Positions 47,258-54,585 of a DNA stretch of 64,000 nt are shown one piece after another. The position numbers and the translations under genes are program-made. Positions within the stretch are counted from its first letter, which is position 1, and the number at the start of each line of letters is the position of its first letter. A model generated the notes under the pieces. The model searched no databases. It worked only from the letters and a program-made list of their open reading frames with translations, and was not told the origin of the DNA. This DNA is from Dyadobacter arcticus (lineage in GTDB: Bacteria > Bacteroidota > Bacteroidia > Cytophagales > Spirosomataceae), in NCBI RefSeq assembly GCF_011762185.1, contig NZ_JAASQJ010000002.1, forward strand, positions 186,001-250,000. Reading direction: 5' to 3'.

Positions 47258-47847
47258 AATCTGGCTCCTATTCTGATAACGGGTGACACATCTGCATTAG
47301 GGATATTGTAAGTGGCGTCGCCAAAATTGACGCTGTTATTGCTTCTTAAATAAAGGTGCAAACCTGGTTGTACGTAAAAAATTTTCCCGATAAAGAATTG
47401 ATAACTAACACCCAGGCCGGAATCTGTACTTTTTAAATCTTTTTTCATACCTGTACTCTTCTGGGTGATTTCAAAAGTGTGAAATTCCAGGTACGTATAA
47501 ACTTCAAGGTTTTTCCAGACATTATAACCCAGGAAAACACCGGGTGATGTAGTATAGTACCTTTTAAACTCAGCAGATGAATTTTTCAAACCAGCCGTTT
47601 CAGCGTTGTACGTGCCACCGTTAATCACGCTCGCCCTGATCCTGAATTTTTTGTACCGGTAGCCCAGTGCAAAGTGATAGCCGCCTGTAAGAAACATGGG
47701 CACCAGGCTCTCTATTTCCAATGCATGTTTTACGTCGTAAACAGCAGGATTGGGATGCCAAAATGTACCTGTTGACGGTTCGTTTTGTGCTGATACATTA
47801 CATGTTGCAACAAACAGCATAAACAGGAGTAAGAAATAATTTTTCAT
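47242..47847 (-). CDS. Secreted/outer-membrane beta-barrel-like protein, unknown
   Basis: A 201-residue protein with signal peptide (ends NVSAQ) and alternating hydrophobic beta strands (YHFALGYRYKKFRIRAS, VFLGYNVWKNLEVYTYLEF, IGARLWKKY with a C-terminal aromatic). The layout suggests a small outer-membrane barrel. It overlaps the nitroreductase gene by 16 bp and is first in the operon. Divergent from the histidine kinase at 48082, with operator copies between them. Confidence 0.75.
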   Translation of the reverse strand: MKNYFLLLFMLFVATCNVSAQNEPSTGTFWHPNPAVYDVKHALEIESLVPMFLTGGYHFALGYRYKKFRIRASVINGGTYNAETAGLKNSSAEFKRYYTTSPGVFLGYNVWKNLEVYTYLEFHTFEITQKSTGMKKDLKSTDSGLGVSYQFFIGKIFYVQPGLHLYLRSNNSVNFGDATYNIPNADVSPVIRIGARLWKKY

Positions 47848-47949
47848 TGGGATTTAATAATAGGTTGAGACATTGACACACTGTCAATTGGATATATATA
47901 CAAAGCTTGCTGTTGGCGAAGTGATAACTGTTGTATCGTCATCTCAAAT

Positions 47950-47965
47950 TGTTGCATACTTCACA
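47950..47965 (+). promoter_or_regulatory. Weaker 16-bp operator copy
   Basis: TGTTGCATACTTCACA keeps both half-sites GTTG and TCACA with 6 bp between them; it differs from the consensus in the spacer. It lies 36 bp from the stronger site at 47986, in opposite orientation. Confidence 0.4.
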
Positions 47966-47985
47966 CCTTTGCAAAATGCCGTACC

Positions 47986-48001
47986 TGTGATAGATGCAAC
48001 T
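47986..48001 (-). promoter_or_regulatory. 16-bp operator copy, divergent kinase/nitroreductase promoter region
   Basis: TGTGATAGATGCAACT on the + strand, identical to the copy at 26317-26332, and with the preceding C the identity is 17 bases. It sits 81-96 bp before the kinase start and 139-154 bp before the barrel-nitroreductase operon, so it could serve either. Confidence 0.65.
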
Positions 48002-48081
48002 ATTTGGCCGCTTTATATAAAGTATTCGGTCAGAATAGACTCATCTTTGACGTTAGTATTCAGCCAAAAAAGCTCTCCGAA

Positions 48082-48759
48082 ATGAATTCACCCTCTCCTT
48101 TACTCGAAGGGCCTGGCCTATTTGATTTTACGGCAAAACTGGCTCATGAAATACGCAACCCATTGGCTACAATTGATCTCTCCCTAGAATTGATGCTCGC
48201 CGAGCGTAAAGATGATGATTTGAAAACCTATATGGATATCATCAGGCACAGCGCTGACAAGATTAACGAGCTGGTCAATGACCTGATCAAAAACCGAAGC
48301 ATTGTTGAAGCCCAAGTGGCAAATCAGTCACTTCATCACCTGCTTGATGAAGTGATCGAAATGGCAAAAGACAGGATCATGCTGAAAAATATCATGGTCT
48401 GTAAAGAATATGATCCCACAGACTGCATCGTGGCATTAAACCGCCCGAAAATGAAGATTGCCCTCACCAATATCATTGTCAATGCTATTGAGGCTATGGA
48501 GGCACAGCTCGGAGAATTGAAACTGGTTACGATGCCCATCGCAGGGAAATATGTTGTTCAGATTGAGGATAATGGCTGTGGCATCAGCGAAAAGAACCTG
48601 AAAAACATCTTTCATGCCAATTACACCAATAAGCCCGGCGGCTTGGGTATCGGCCTGGCTTCCACATACGACATTCTCACCGCAAATAATGTGAAGGTAC
48701 ATGTGGAGTCACAGGAAGGGTCGGGCACCCATTTCTTCCTACTTTTTGATAATAATTAG
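48082..48759 (+). CDS. Small sensor-less histidine kinase
   Basis: A 225-residue protein starting MNSPSPLLEG. HisKA: FTAKLAHEIRNPLATIDLSLE with phospho-acceptor His in AHEIRNP; HATPase_c: IVNAIEAM (N box), IEDNGCGI (G1), GGLGIGLAS (G2). It has no sensor domain or TM segment, so it must receive its signal through a partner. The alternative TTG at 48004 would add a non-homologous leader. It lies opposite the barrel-nitroreductase operon and shares its operator region. No response regulator is adjacent; the Crp-fused regulator at 55772 is a candidate partner. Confidence 0.88.
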   Translation: MNSPSPLLEGPGLFDFTAKLAHEIRNPLATIDLSLELMLAERKDDDLKTYMDIIRHSADKINELVNDLIKNRSIVEAQVANQSLHHLLDEVIEMAKDRIMLKNIMVCKEYDPTDCIVALNRPKMKIALTNIIVNAIEAMEAQLGELKLVTMPIAGKYVVQIEDNGCGISEKNLKNIFHANYTNKPGGLGIGLASTYDILTANNVKVHVESQEGSGTHFFLLFDNN

Positions 48760-48822
48760 AAAATAGTGGTTTGTATAAGATAACGGTTCCTGGCAAATTC
48801 AGGCCCACCCAATAGAAAATTC

Positions 48823-50160
48823 ATGACAACAAGACAAATTGTACTGGCATCAAGACCCGTAGATATCCCGACCAAGGAAAATTTCAGGTTTGAAAATATT
48901 GATCTGCCTGAAATAAATGAAGGAGAGGTTCTGCTTCAAGGCCTGTACTACTCCGTCGATCCCTACATGCGAGGCAGAATGAATAAGGCTAAATCTTACG
49001 TCCCACCTTTTCAACTCAATGAGCCGTTCACAGGCGGCGTAATAGCCAGAATAGTTGAGACCAAGTCAGACTCATTTACAATAGGCAATTATGTACTAGG
49101 CTCTTTGCCATGGAGAGAAAACTGCATTGCCAATCAAAAAGATATTCACCAAATCGATGCTACTGTTGCTCCCGCCAGCTATTATTTAGGCGTTCTTGGG
49201 ATGACAGGACTTACCGCCTACATCGGGCTCATCCACATTGGAAAACCAAAATCAGGCGAAACAGTAGTTGTATCAGCTGCGGCGGGTGCGGTGGGCCTTG
49301 TGGTAGGGCAGATTGCCAAGATACACGGATGCCGTGTAGTTGGCATCACAGGTTCAGATAAAAAAGCAGAGCTGTTAAGAGAAGAATACGGTTTTGATCA
49401 GTCCATCAACTACAAAACAGCACCAGATTTAGAAAAGGCCATCGCTCAGGCTTGCCCGGATGGCGTTGATATATATTTTGACAATGTTGGCGGGGACATA
49501 TCTGATGCGGTGATCAGCCATATGAATTTTCACTCGCGCATACCGTTGTGCGGACAGATCGCTCTTTACAACAATTCTACGAATGTCTCCGGACCCAGGC
49601 TGCAGCCCAGGCTGTTAACCAGAAGCATTCTGATGCAGGGTTTTATGGTAAATGATAACCAAGGTTTATTCCCCGAAGCAACGGAGTGTTTATCACAATG
49701 GGTAAAAGAGGGAAAGTTAAAATTTACCGAGACCGTAATACATGGTTTTGACCAACTGCCCGCCGCATTACTTGGATTGTTTGATGGAGAAAATGTAGGG
49801 AAAATGCTTGTTTCAGCTGACGAAGATAAACCGACAAATACAATTAGTTTTGAAAAGGATGCCCATGCCCACTATGATACAGTCAGCACGGCAATCAATA
49901 AACTTCGAAAACAGGGATTTACGATTGACTTCAATCTTAAAGATAACAGTCTGGCACATCCGGCAGGGGTGCTCAAAGCGGGAGATTTCACCATTGTTGA
50001 TGTATACCGCTATGAAGGTAATTCTGATCCGGCAGATGAAGCGGCGGTATACGCCATCGAATCCTACAATGGGATTAAGGGGATCCTGGTAACTGGTTAT
50101 GGAATTTCTTCTGATTCAGCTTCTGAGGAAATACTTAAAAATCTCAGCATAAGGGAATAA
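48823..50160 (+). CDS. NADP-dependent oxidoreductase (zinc-free MDR) fused to a C-terminal small domain
   Basis: A 445-residue protein. Residues 1-335 are a zinc-less medium-chain reductase (VDPYMRGRM, VVSAAAGAVGLVVGQIAKI, DIYFDNVGGDISDAV), as in CurA/prostaglandin-reductase-like enzymes. The last ~100 residues (HYDTVSTAINKLRKQGFTID, FNLKDNSLAHPAG, DVYRYEGNSDPADEAAVYAI) match a small stand-alone Bacteroidota protein often misnamed phosphoribosylpyrophosphate synthetase. The fusion is unusual and suggests that the two parts work together. The YoaK-like gene follows by 27 bp. Confidence 0.85.
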   Translation: MTTRQIVLASRPVDIPTKENFRFENIDLPEINEGEVLLQGLYYSVDPYMRGRMNKAKSYVPPFQLNEPFTGGVIARIVETKSDSFTIGNYVLGSLPWRENCIANQKDIHQIDATVAPASYYLGVLGMTGLTAYIGLIHIGKPKSGETVVVSAAAGAVGLVVGQIAKIHGCRVVGITGSDKKAELLREEYGFDQSINYKTAPDLEKAIAQACPDGVDIYFDNVGGDISDAVISHMNFHSRIPLCGQIALYNNSTNVSGPRLQPRLLTRSILMQGFMVNDNQGLFPEATECLSQWVKEGKLKFTETVIHGFDQLPAALLGLFDGENVGKMLVSADEDKPTNTISFEKDAHAHYDTVSTAINKLRKQGFTIDFNLKDNSLAHPAGVLKAGDFTIVDVYRYEGNSDPADEAAVYAIESYNGIKGILVTGYGISSDSASEEILKNLSIRE

Positions 50161-50187
50161 TAAGCGCTTTCACTCGGCAAACAAATC

Positions 50188-50931
50188 ATGTTCAGGCATT
50201 CCGGTACTCATCGTACACCAAATCACAATCTGAAACTGGCAACCCTGCTTGGTCTTACGGCCGGGTTTGTTAATGCCGAAGGCTTTTTGGGATTCTCGGT
50301 GCTTACCACGAACATCACTGGCCACGCTGCATTGCTGGCAGAAGGGATTGCGCAACAAAACTGGCAAAATGCGCAGGTCATTGCGTTATGGATGCTTTTA
50401 TTTCTTGCCGGCGCTTTTACATCCGGGGTTTTCCAATCTCTTTTTGGCGGATATCAACGCTACTCGTATTCCATCCCAATCTTGATCGAATTAACGATAC
50501 TTGTCTTTTCGGCATTGGATGGGTACAGATATGATGGAACCGTCATGTCCAAAATTATCTTTGCCGGCAGTTTACTTTTCGCGATGGGCTTGCAGAATGC
50601 ATTGGTTTCAATGGTGTCTGGATCAGTGGTAAGAACAACCCATCTTACTGGCACGTTTACAGATCTTGGAATTGAGCTGGCACAATTGGTGAAAACCAAT
50701 TATAACGACCGCGCAGCCCTTTATTCAAAAATAAAACTGAAACTTTTTATCATCTGCTCTTTTATGACAGGAGCAATTTCCGGTGCTTATCTGTTTGATA
50801 GTATCGGATTTAAATCATTTTTCGCTCCGGTTGTCATTTTAACTTTTGTGCTGTTATATGATATATTCAGGGTCAATGTAAAACGCTACTATCAAACAAC
50901 TTCAAAGGCTTTCAAAAGGGATAAAAGGTAA
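50188..50931 (+). CDS. YoaK family (DUF1275) membrane protein
   Basis: A 247-residue protein with six hydrophobic segments and the family motif AGFVNAEGFLGFSVLTTNITGH near residue 25, plus GLQNALVSMVSGSVVRTTHLTGTFTD in the middle. The function of DUF1275 is unknown. It is in the same direction as the oxidoreductase, 27 bp away. Confidence 0.88.
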   Translation: MFRHSGTHRTPNHNLKLATLLGLTAGFVNAEGFLGFSVLTTNITGHAALLAEGIAQQNWQNAQVIALWMLLFLAGAFTSGVFQSLFGGYQRYSYSIPILIELTILVFSALDGYRYDGTVMSKIIFAGSLLFAMGLQNALVSMVSGSVVRTTHLTGTFTDLGIELAQLVKTNYNDRAALYSKIKLKLFIICSFMTGAISGAYLFDSIGFKSFFAPVVILTFVLLYDIFRVNVKRYYQTTSKAFKRDKR

Positions 50932-50971
50932 CAACCAGCTTAGGGTTACCAGGGAAAGTGCAGAATCCGAT

Positions 50972-51010
50972 AAAAAAAGGGGAGAAACCAGGACTACCTG
51001 TTCCTCCCGG
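50972..51010 (-). terminator. Rho-independent-type terminator on the minus strand
   Basis: On the minus strand GGGAGGAACAGG pairs with CCTGGTTTCTCCC (two mismatches) and is followed by TTTTTTT at 50972-50978. It is downstream of the porin pseudogene and fits its terminator. Confidence 0.55.
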
Positions 51011-51029
51011 ATCAAGACAATGAAGTGTA

Positions 51030-51450
51030 ACCTATTTTTTAATGATCGGGATTACCCGGAAAAGGCTTGTCTGGATAACACTGTTTTTAAAGTTCGGGCT
51101 TATCTCCCCTCAGCCCAAGGGCTCATTTCTATATAGAACCCATTAGCACTCCTAAATTTCAGCATGACCGGTATATTCAGATAATTGATCTTAAACTCCT
51201 GCTTGCTTCCCTAATTTTCAATCTTGGCACCCTGGGTTGAGAAAAATACCTCGGGCTGGATCGAGAAAATTTCCCCGAAACCAAAATTAAGCAGTCCTCC
51301 CAAATGATACCCCATTTTCGCATCTAAATTAATTTCGCCACCGGAGTAATTGCTGACGTTGATACCTGCCTTGGAGCCAAAACTGAATGTCTGGGCAAAT
51401 GAGATTGTGCCTAATGTCAGGAGCACTGCTGTAAATAATATTTTTTTCAT
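51030..51450 (-). pseudogene. Outer-membrane porin-family protein with premature stop
   Basis: From 51450 the frame begins with a signal peptide (ILFTAVLLTLGTISFAQ), then FSFGSKAGINVSNYSG and FSIQPEVFFSTQGAKIEN, and meets a TAG at 51211. The frame resumes immediately after the stop with SKQEFKINYLNIPVMLKF and GFYIE, exactly the next strands expected in the PorT/OmpW-like barrel family, then degenerates and stops again near 51085. The intact barrel would be about 180-200 residues, so the gene is decayed unless the stop is read through. Confidence 0.8.
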
Positions 51451-51677
51451 CTTGTTATTTGGTTAATCAAAAATGGACGTACCCTTACCTTTTTGAGATC
51501 AGTAAGACTTCCCCCAACCAAGTTTTCCATTTGACTGTCGCCATGAATATTTAGTAGTACGTTGAATTAAAATCATAATAGTCTAAAATTGGCAATTGGC
51601 ACGGTTGTAGTGGCTAGTCTTACTATAACAACGCTTGCCGAATTTAACCTGGCAATTGTTATGCATGAATTCTCATT

Positions 51678-51693
51678 AGTTGCATCGAACACA
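51678..51693 (+). promoter_or_regulatory. 16-bp operator copy, upstream of AraC-type gene
   Basis: AGTTGCATCGAACACA differs from the consensus at two positions (G in the spacer, A instead of T in the second half). It lies 56-71 bp before the start at 51749. Confidence 0.55.
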
Positions 51694-51707
51694 GATTAAA
51701 ATCCGGC

Positions 51708-51723
51708 TGTTGCATTTTTGACT
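51708..51723 (+). promoter_or_regulatory. Weaker operator copy, upstream of AraC-type gene
   Basis: TGTTGCATTTTTGACT keeps the left half-site and 6-bp spacing; the right half is TGACT. It ends 25 bp before the start codon at 51749, close to where a promoter would be expected. Confidence 0.3.
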
Positions 51724-51748
51724 AGCGAAAATTACATTCCCATCCCAT

Positions 51749-52309
51749 ATGATACTGTATATCAAATACATGGTCAGCTTACGCTGCAAAATGTTGGTGA
51801 AAGAGGAGTTGACGAAATTAGGGCTCCACTACGTTATCGTTGACCTGGGAACCGTTGAGATCCTCGAAGACATCACCCAGGAGCAGCATGAGGAACTCAA
51901 AACAAACCTGCTACGGTCTGGCCTTGAACTCCTTGATGACAAAAGAGGTATTTTGATCGAAAAAATAAAGGCGGTAATCATAGAGATGGTCCACTATGCG
52001 GAAGACCTCCCAGTAACCAACTACTCCGATTACATCAGCGAAAAGCTAGGCTATGATTATACATATCTTTCAAACACTTTTTCGGAAGTAAAAGGAATTA
52101 ACATTCAACAGTTTATCATCCTTCACAAAATTGAAAAGGTAAAAGAATTGCTGCTTTACGAAGAGCTCAATTTAACTGAGATCGCTTACCGGTTGCATTA
52201 CAGCAGCGTATCGCACTTATCGAACCAGTTCAAAAAAATCACCGGCTTATCCCCCTCTTATTTTAAAAAGCTCAAAATGAAAAGAAGCGGGAATCTGGAA
52301 AACATGTAA
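51749..52309 (+). CDS. AraC-family transcriptional regulator (short Bacteroidota type)
   Basis: A 186-residue protein. The C-terminal half has a double helix-turn-helix (LGYDYTYLSNTFSEVKGINIQQFI, LNLTEIAYRLHYSSVSHLSNQF, FKKITGLSPSYFKK). The N-terminal ~75 residues (MVSLRCKMLVKEELTKLGL) form the alpha/beta domain typical of this short AraC group, with no sugar-binding cupin. A close paralogue is at 53359. Targets unknown. Confidence 0.9.
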   Translation: MILYIKYMVSLRCKMLVKEELTKLGLHYVIVDLGTVEILEDITQEQHEELKTNLLRSGLELLDDKRGILIEKIKAVIIEMVHYAEDLPVTNYSDYISEKLGYDYTYLSNTFSEVKGINIQQFIILHKIEKVKELLLYEELNLTEIAYRLHYSSVSHLSNQFKKITGLSPSYFKKLKMKRSGNLENM

Positions 52310-52416
52310 TATATGTAAGATCTTCTAGTCGTTGTGTAAGGTTTAAGGCCAGCAATTACCACACCTTTGTAACAAAGAGTCCCATGTCATTGGGTCATCT
52401 TAACCTACAAAACAAC

Positions 52417-52698
52417 ATGAAACCAGAAAAACAGCAGCGCGTCACTGAAATCATCCAGGCCCTGAATGCTAACTTGAAAATTGATGCAAACAATGAGGAA
52501 ACCTCAAAACAGGAGAATGTGATCAGGAAAGCGGCGAAGAAGCTCTATGAAGACTTCGTGCATATCGCAAAGAAGAAATTGTCGAAAGAAAATAAACTAT
52601 TTGCCTTCGAGTTGAAAAAGCAGCTTAAAGAAGCAAGAAGCTCAGAAAGAACACTTGCTGTCGCAGCATTGCTTAAAAACAATATCGAGCTTGCCTAA
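52417..52698 (+). CDS. Small helical hypothetical protein
   Basis: A 93-residue Lys/Glu-rich protein with predicted long helices (AAKKLYEDFVHIAKKKLSKE, later LKKQLKEARSSERTLAVAALL). No known domain. I chose the ATG at 52417; another at 52384 would add 11 residues. Located between the two AraC paralogues. Confidence 0.6.
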   Translation: MKPEKQQRVTEIIQALNANLKIDANNEETSKQENVIRKAAKKLYEDFVHIAKKKLSKENKLFAFELKKQLKEARSSERTLAVAALLKNNIELA

Positions 52699-52799
52699 TT
52701 GAACGACCCCGGCATATGTAATTCAGGTCTCATTGACAATGGTAAATGGTTAAGTGCGAGGTAACCCACAAACAACTTATTCACGTTACATGCTGAATC

Positions 52800-53090
52800 A
52801 TGACAAAAATCGCAGAAGTCCAAACATCCTGGCAGCCAGACTTTGATTCCGATGCCGCCAACCTCGAAACTGACAAAAACCTCGAAAAAAAAGTGATAAA
52901 TGCCCTTCACGCCAATGCATTCATCAACTGTGACAAAATAAGGGTCCGGGTCACTGGCCGCCTAGTTTATTTAGAAGGAACTGTACGTCTGCAAAAGGAA
53001 AGGATTTCGGCCCAAAAGTGCATCAGGGATATTTTCGGTATCAGGGCCGTGATCAACTACCTTACTTACCACAATGAATATGCGCAGTAA
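52800..53090 (+). CDS. Single BON-domain protein
   Basis: A 96-residue protein with one BON domain (KKVINALHANAFINCDKI, VRVTGRLVYLEGTVRLQKE, CIRDIFGIRAVINYL). No signal peptide. It is followed by a terminator-like hairpin at 53138-53174. The BON fold suggests a stress-related cytoplasmic role. Confidence 0.85.
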   Translation: MTKIAEVQTSWQPDFDSDAANLETDKNLEKKVINALHANAFINCDKIRVRVTGRLVYLEGTVRLQKERISAQKCIRDIFGIRAVINYLTYHNEYAQ

Positions 53091-53137
53091 CTAAACCTTC
53101 CAGTATTTTTTAAGCTAAGCTAATACGTATCAGATTG

Positions 53138-53174
53138 AAGAAAAGGAGGTAATTATTATTACTTCCTTTTTCTT
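53138..53174 (+). terminator. Terminator-like hairpin after the BON gene
   Basis: AAGAAAAGGAGGTAAT pairs with ATTACTTCCTTTTTCTT around a 4-base loop, with one mismatch and one unpaired base. The 3' arm is itself pyrimidine-rich with a T5 run. It starts 47 bp after the BON stop. Confidence 0.6.
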
Positions 53175-53199
53175 GCGCAACCACGCCCAAAAAATATTT

Positions 53200-53343
53200 C
53201 TAAGATTCAAGTAATTCTTCAAAATCCAGAAGACAATCATGATCACTGCCGATTGTGACGATCGTCACTTTTTTGCCCAATTCTTCACCATACCTTTCGA
53301 ATAAGTTAAAATCATCAGAACCAGGTTTAATCCTAATTATCAA
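53200..53343 (-). CDS. Possible 47-residue small protein or gene tail
   Basis: Starting from a TTG at 53343, the frame reads IIRIKPGSDDFNLFERYGEE, then LGKKVTIVTIGSDHDCLL and DFEELLES. The composition looks like genuine protein, and the VTIVTIGSDHD beta-strand/turn resembles a folded domain. I do not recognise the family and see no ribosome-binding site, so it may be a relic of a longer gene. It contains the perfect palindrome GTGACGATCGTCAC (53255-53268). Confidence 0.35.
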   Translation of the reverse strand: MIIRIKPGSDDFNLFERYGEELGKKVTIVTIGSDHDCLLDFEELLES

Positions 53344-53358
53344 TCAAATTTAAAATTT

Positions 53359-53919
53359 ATGATACTTTACATTAAGAACATGGTTAGCCCGCGTTGCAAA
53401 ATCAGGGTCAGAGAAGAGTTGACGAAACTGGGGCTGGACTGCAAAAAAGTAGAGCTGGGTGCTGTTCAAATAATGAAAAAAATAACCACCCCGCAGCGTA
53501 AATGCCTGAGGGAAAACCTCCGCGCTTCAGGACTAGAGCTGATGGAAGACAAGCGGAGTATCTTGATTGAAAAGATAAAAAATGTGATCGTTGAGCTCGT
53601 TCATTATACGGATGACCTTCCAACAACGAATTACTCGGACTACATCAGCAAAAAAATGGGTTATGATTACACTTATCTGTCCAACTTATTCTCCAAAACA
53701 AAAGGCATTGACATTCAGCATTTTATAATTAACCATAAAATCGAAAGGGTCAAGGAGCTGCTTCAATACAAGGAACTGAACCTCACAGAGATTTCTTACA
53801 AATTGCACTACAGTAGTGTCTCACACCTTTCAAACCAGTTTAAGAAAGTCACGGGCCTTTCTCCATCCACATACATGCATGAAAGTCAGAAGAGGTGGAA
53901 CACTTTAGAAAACATGTGA
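53359..53919 (+). CDS. AraC-family transcriptional regulator, paralogue of the gene at 51749
   Basis: A 186-residue protein colinear with its paralogue at 51749, sharing MILYIKNMVSPRCK, LTEISYKLHYSSVSHLSNQF and the same C-terminal LENM. Differences concentrate in the N-terminal domain, as expected after duplication with divergence of the input domain. The stop codon is inside an operator-like sequence at 53915-53930. Confidence 0.9.
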   Translation: MILYIKNMVSPRCKIRVREELTKLGLDCKKVELGAVQIMKKITTPQRKCLRENLRASGLELMEDKRSILIEKIKNVIVELVHYTDDLPTTNYSDYISKKMGYDYTYLSNLFSKTKGIDIQHFIINHKIERVKELLQYKELNLTEISYKLHYSSVSHLSNQFKKVTGLSPSTYMHESQKRWNTLENM

Positions 53920-53930
53920 AAAGTGTAACT
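53915..53930 (-). promoter_or_regulatory. 16-bp operator copy before the YtxH/FixL-like kinase genes
   Basis: TGTGAAAAGTGTAACT on the + strand (AGTTACACTTTTCACA in the common orientation). Half-sites AGTTA and TCACA are kept, the spacer differs. It overlaps the AraC stop codon and lies 160-175 bp before the YtxH gene, compatible with autoregulation of the kinase/regulator unit. Confidence 0.5.
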
Positions 53931-54089
53931 TCTTACAGGTAAGATGTAAGGCTTTACGAATAAAATTATCTCAAATTTATATGTATTGTCAGGGCATAAA
54001 ATCGGCCTAAGACAAAAAGTCCATATTTACGTATATACTACATCGTTATATCAGACAGGCTTCAAAAGTGCCGTTAACAGTAAATTATC

Positions 54090-54365
54090 ATGAAAAGCGG
54101 AAAAATATTATGCAGCCTGCTACTTGCCAGCTCTGCGGGTTTTGCAATAGGATTGTTGCTTGCTCCCGATAAAGGTTCGCAAACCAGACAAAAAATCAGG
54201 CAAAAAGCAGAAGGCATTCTCGAGAATGAGATTATTGGGTACAACCGTATGGTTTGTAATGTGAAAACAAAACTGGATGAAATTTTAAGCGGAATGTCGA
54301 TTAAACCTTCTAATGTCTCGCGCGATTGGGCAGATGCGGATCAAAAAAATGAAATCATCATTTAA
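54090..54365 (+). CDS. YtxH domain small membrane protein
   Basis: A 91-residue protein with one N-terminal hydrophobic segment ending in GLLLAPDKGSQTRQKIRQKA, the characteristic YtxH motif. YtxH proteins are general-stress proteins of unknown mechanism. It is 220 bp before the PAS kinase gene in the same direction, with a 53-codon gene between them. Confidence 0.8.
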   Translation: MKSGKILCSLLLASSAGFAIGLLLAPDKGSQTRQKIRQKAEGILENEIIGYNRMVCNVKTKLDEILSGMSIKPSNVSRDWADADQKNEIII

Positions 54366-54376
54366 AGAAACAAATC

Positions 54377-54538
54377 ATGACTTATTACATCCATCATTTT
54401 CTTAGGCAATTTCTAGTGAAATCAGTCAATAGCAAGATTGTAACCCCTAAAAATCCAACCGATAGCCTGGAAGAATTTATGGCCAGGGTCAGGATCAATT
54501 CCCGAAGATTAAGGCAAAAGAGGGGGATTCCCTTATAA
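54377..54538 (+). CDS. 53-residue hypothetical basic protein
   Basis: Starts MTYYIHHFLRQFLVKSVNSK, 11 bp after the YtxH stop, and ends RVRINSRRLRQKRGIPL. No known domain; the C-terminus is strongly basic. The close spacing to the genes on both sides (48 bp before the kinase) makes it a plausible real small gene. Confidence 0.5.
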   Translation: MTYYIHHFLRQFLVKSVNSKIVTPKNPTDSLEEFMARVRINSRRLRQKRGIPL

Positions 54539-54585
54539 GTTCTGTACCTTACAGGACATCAATCGCTCCGGTTTGGGCAAATTTC

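Larger units (their letters stand above)
51451..51748. other. Regulatory region before the first AraC-type gene
   Basis: About 300 bp with no gene. It holds an operator copy at 51678-51693 and a weaker one at 51708-51723 (TGTTGCATTTTTGACT). Confidence 0.5.

Noticed and set aside
48004..48081. Longer N-terminus of the small histidine kinase from a TTG codon
   Set aside because: The extension overlaps the operator region and contains no sensor-like sequence; the ATG at 48082 fits the HisKA start.
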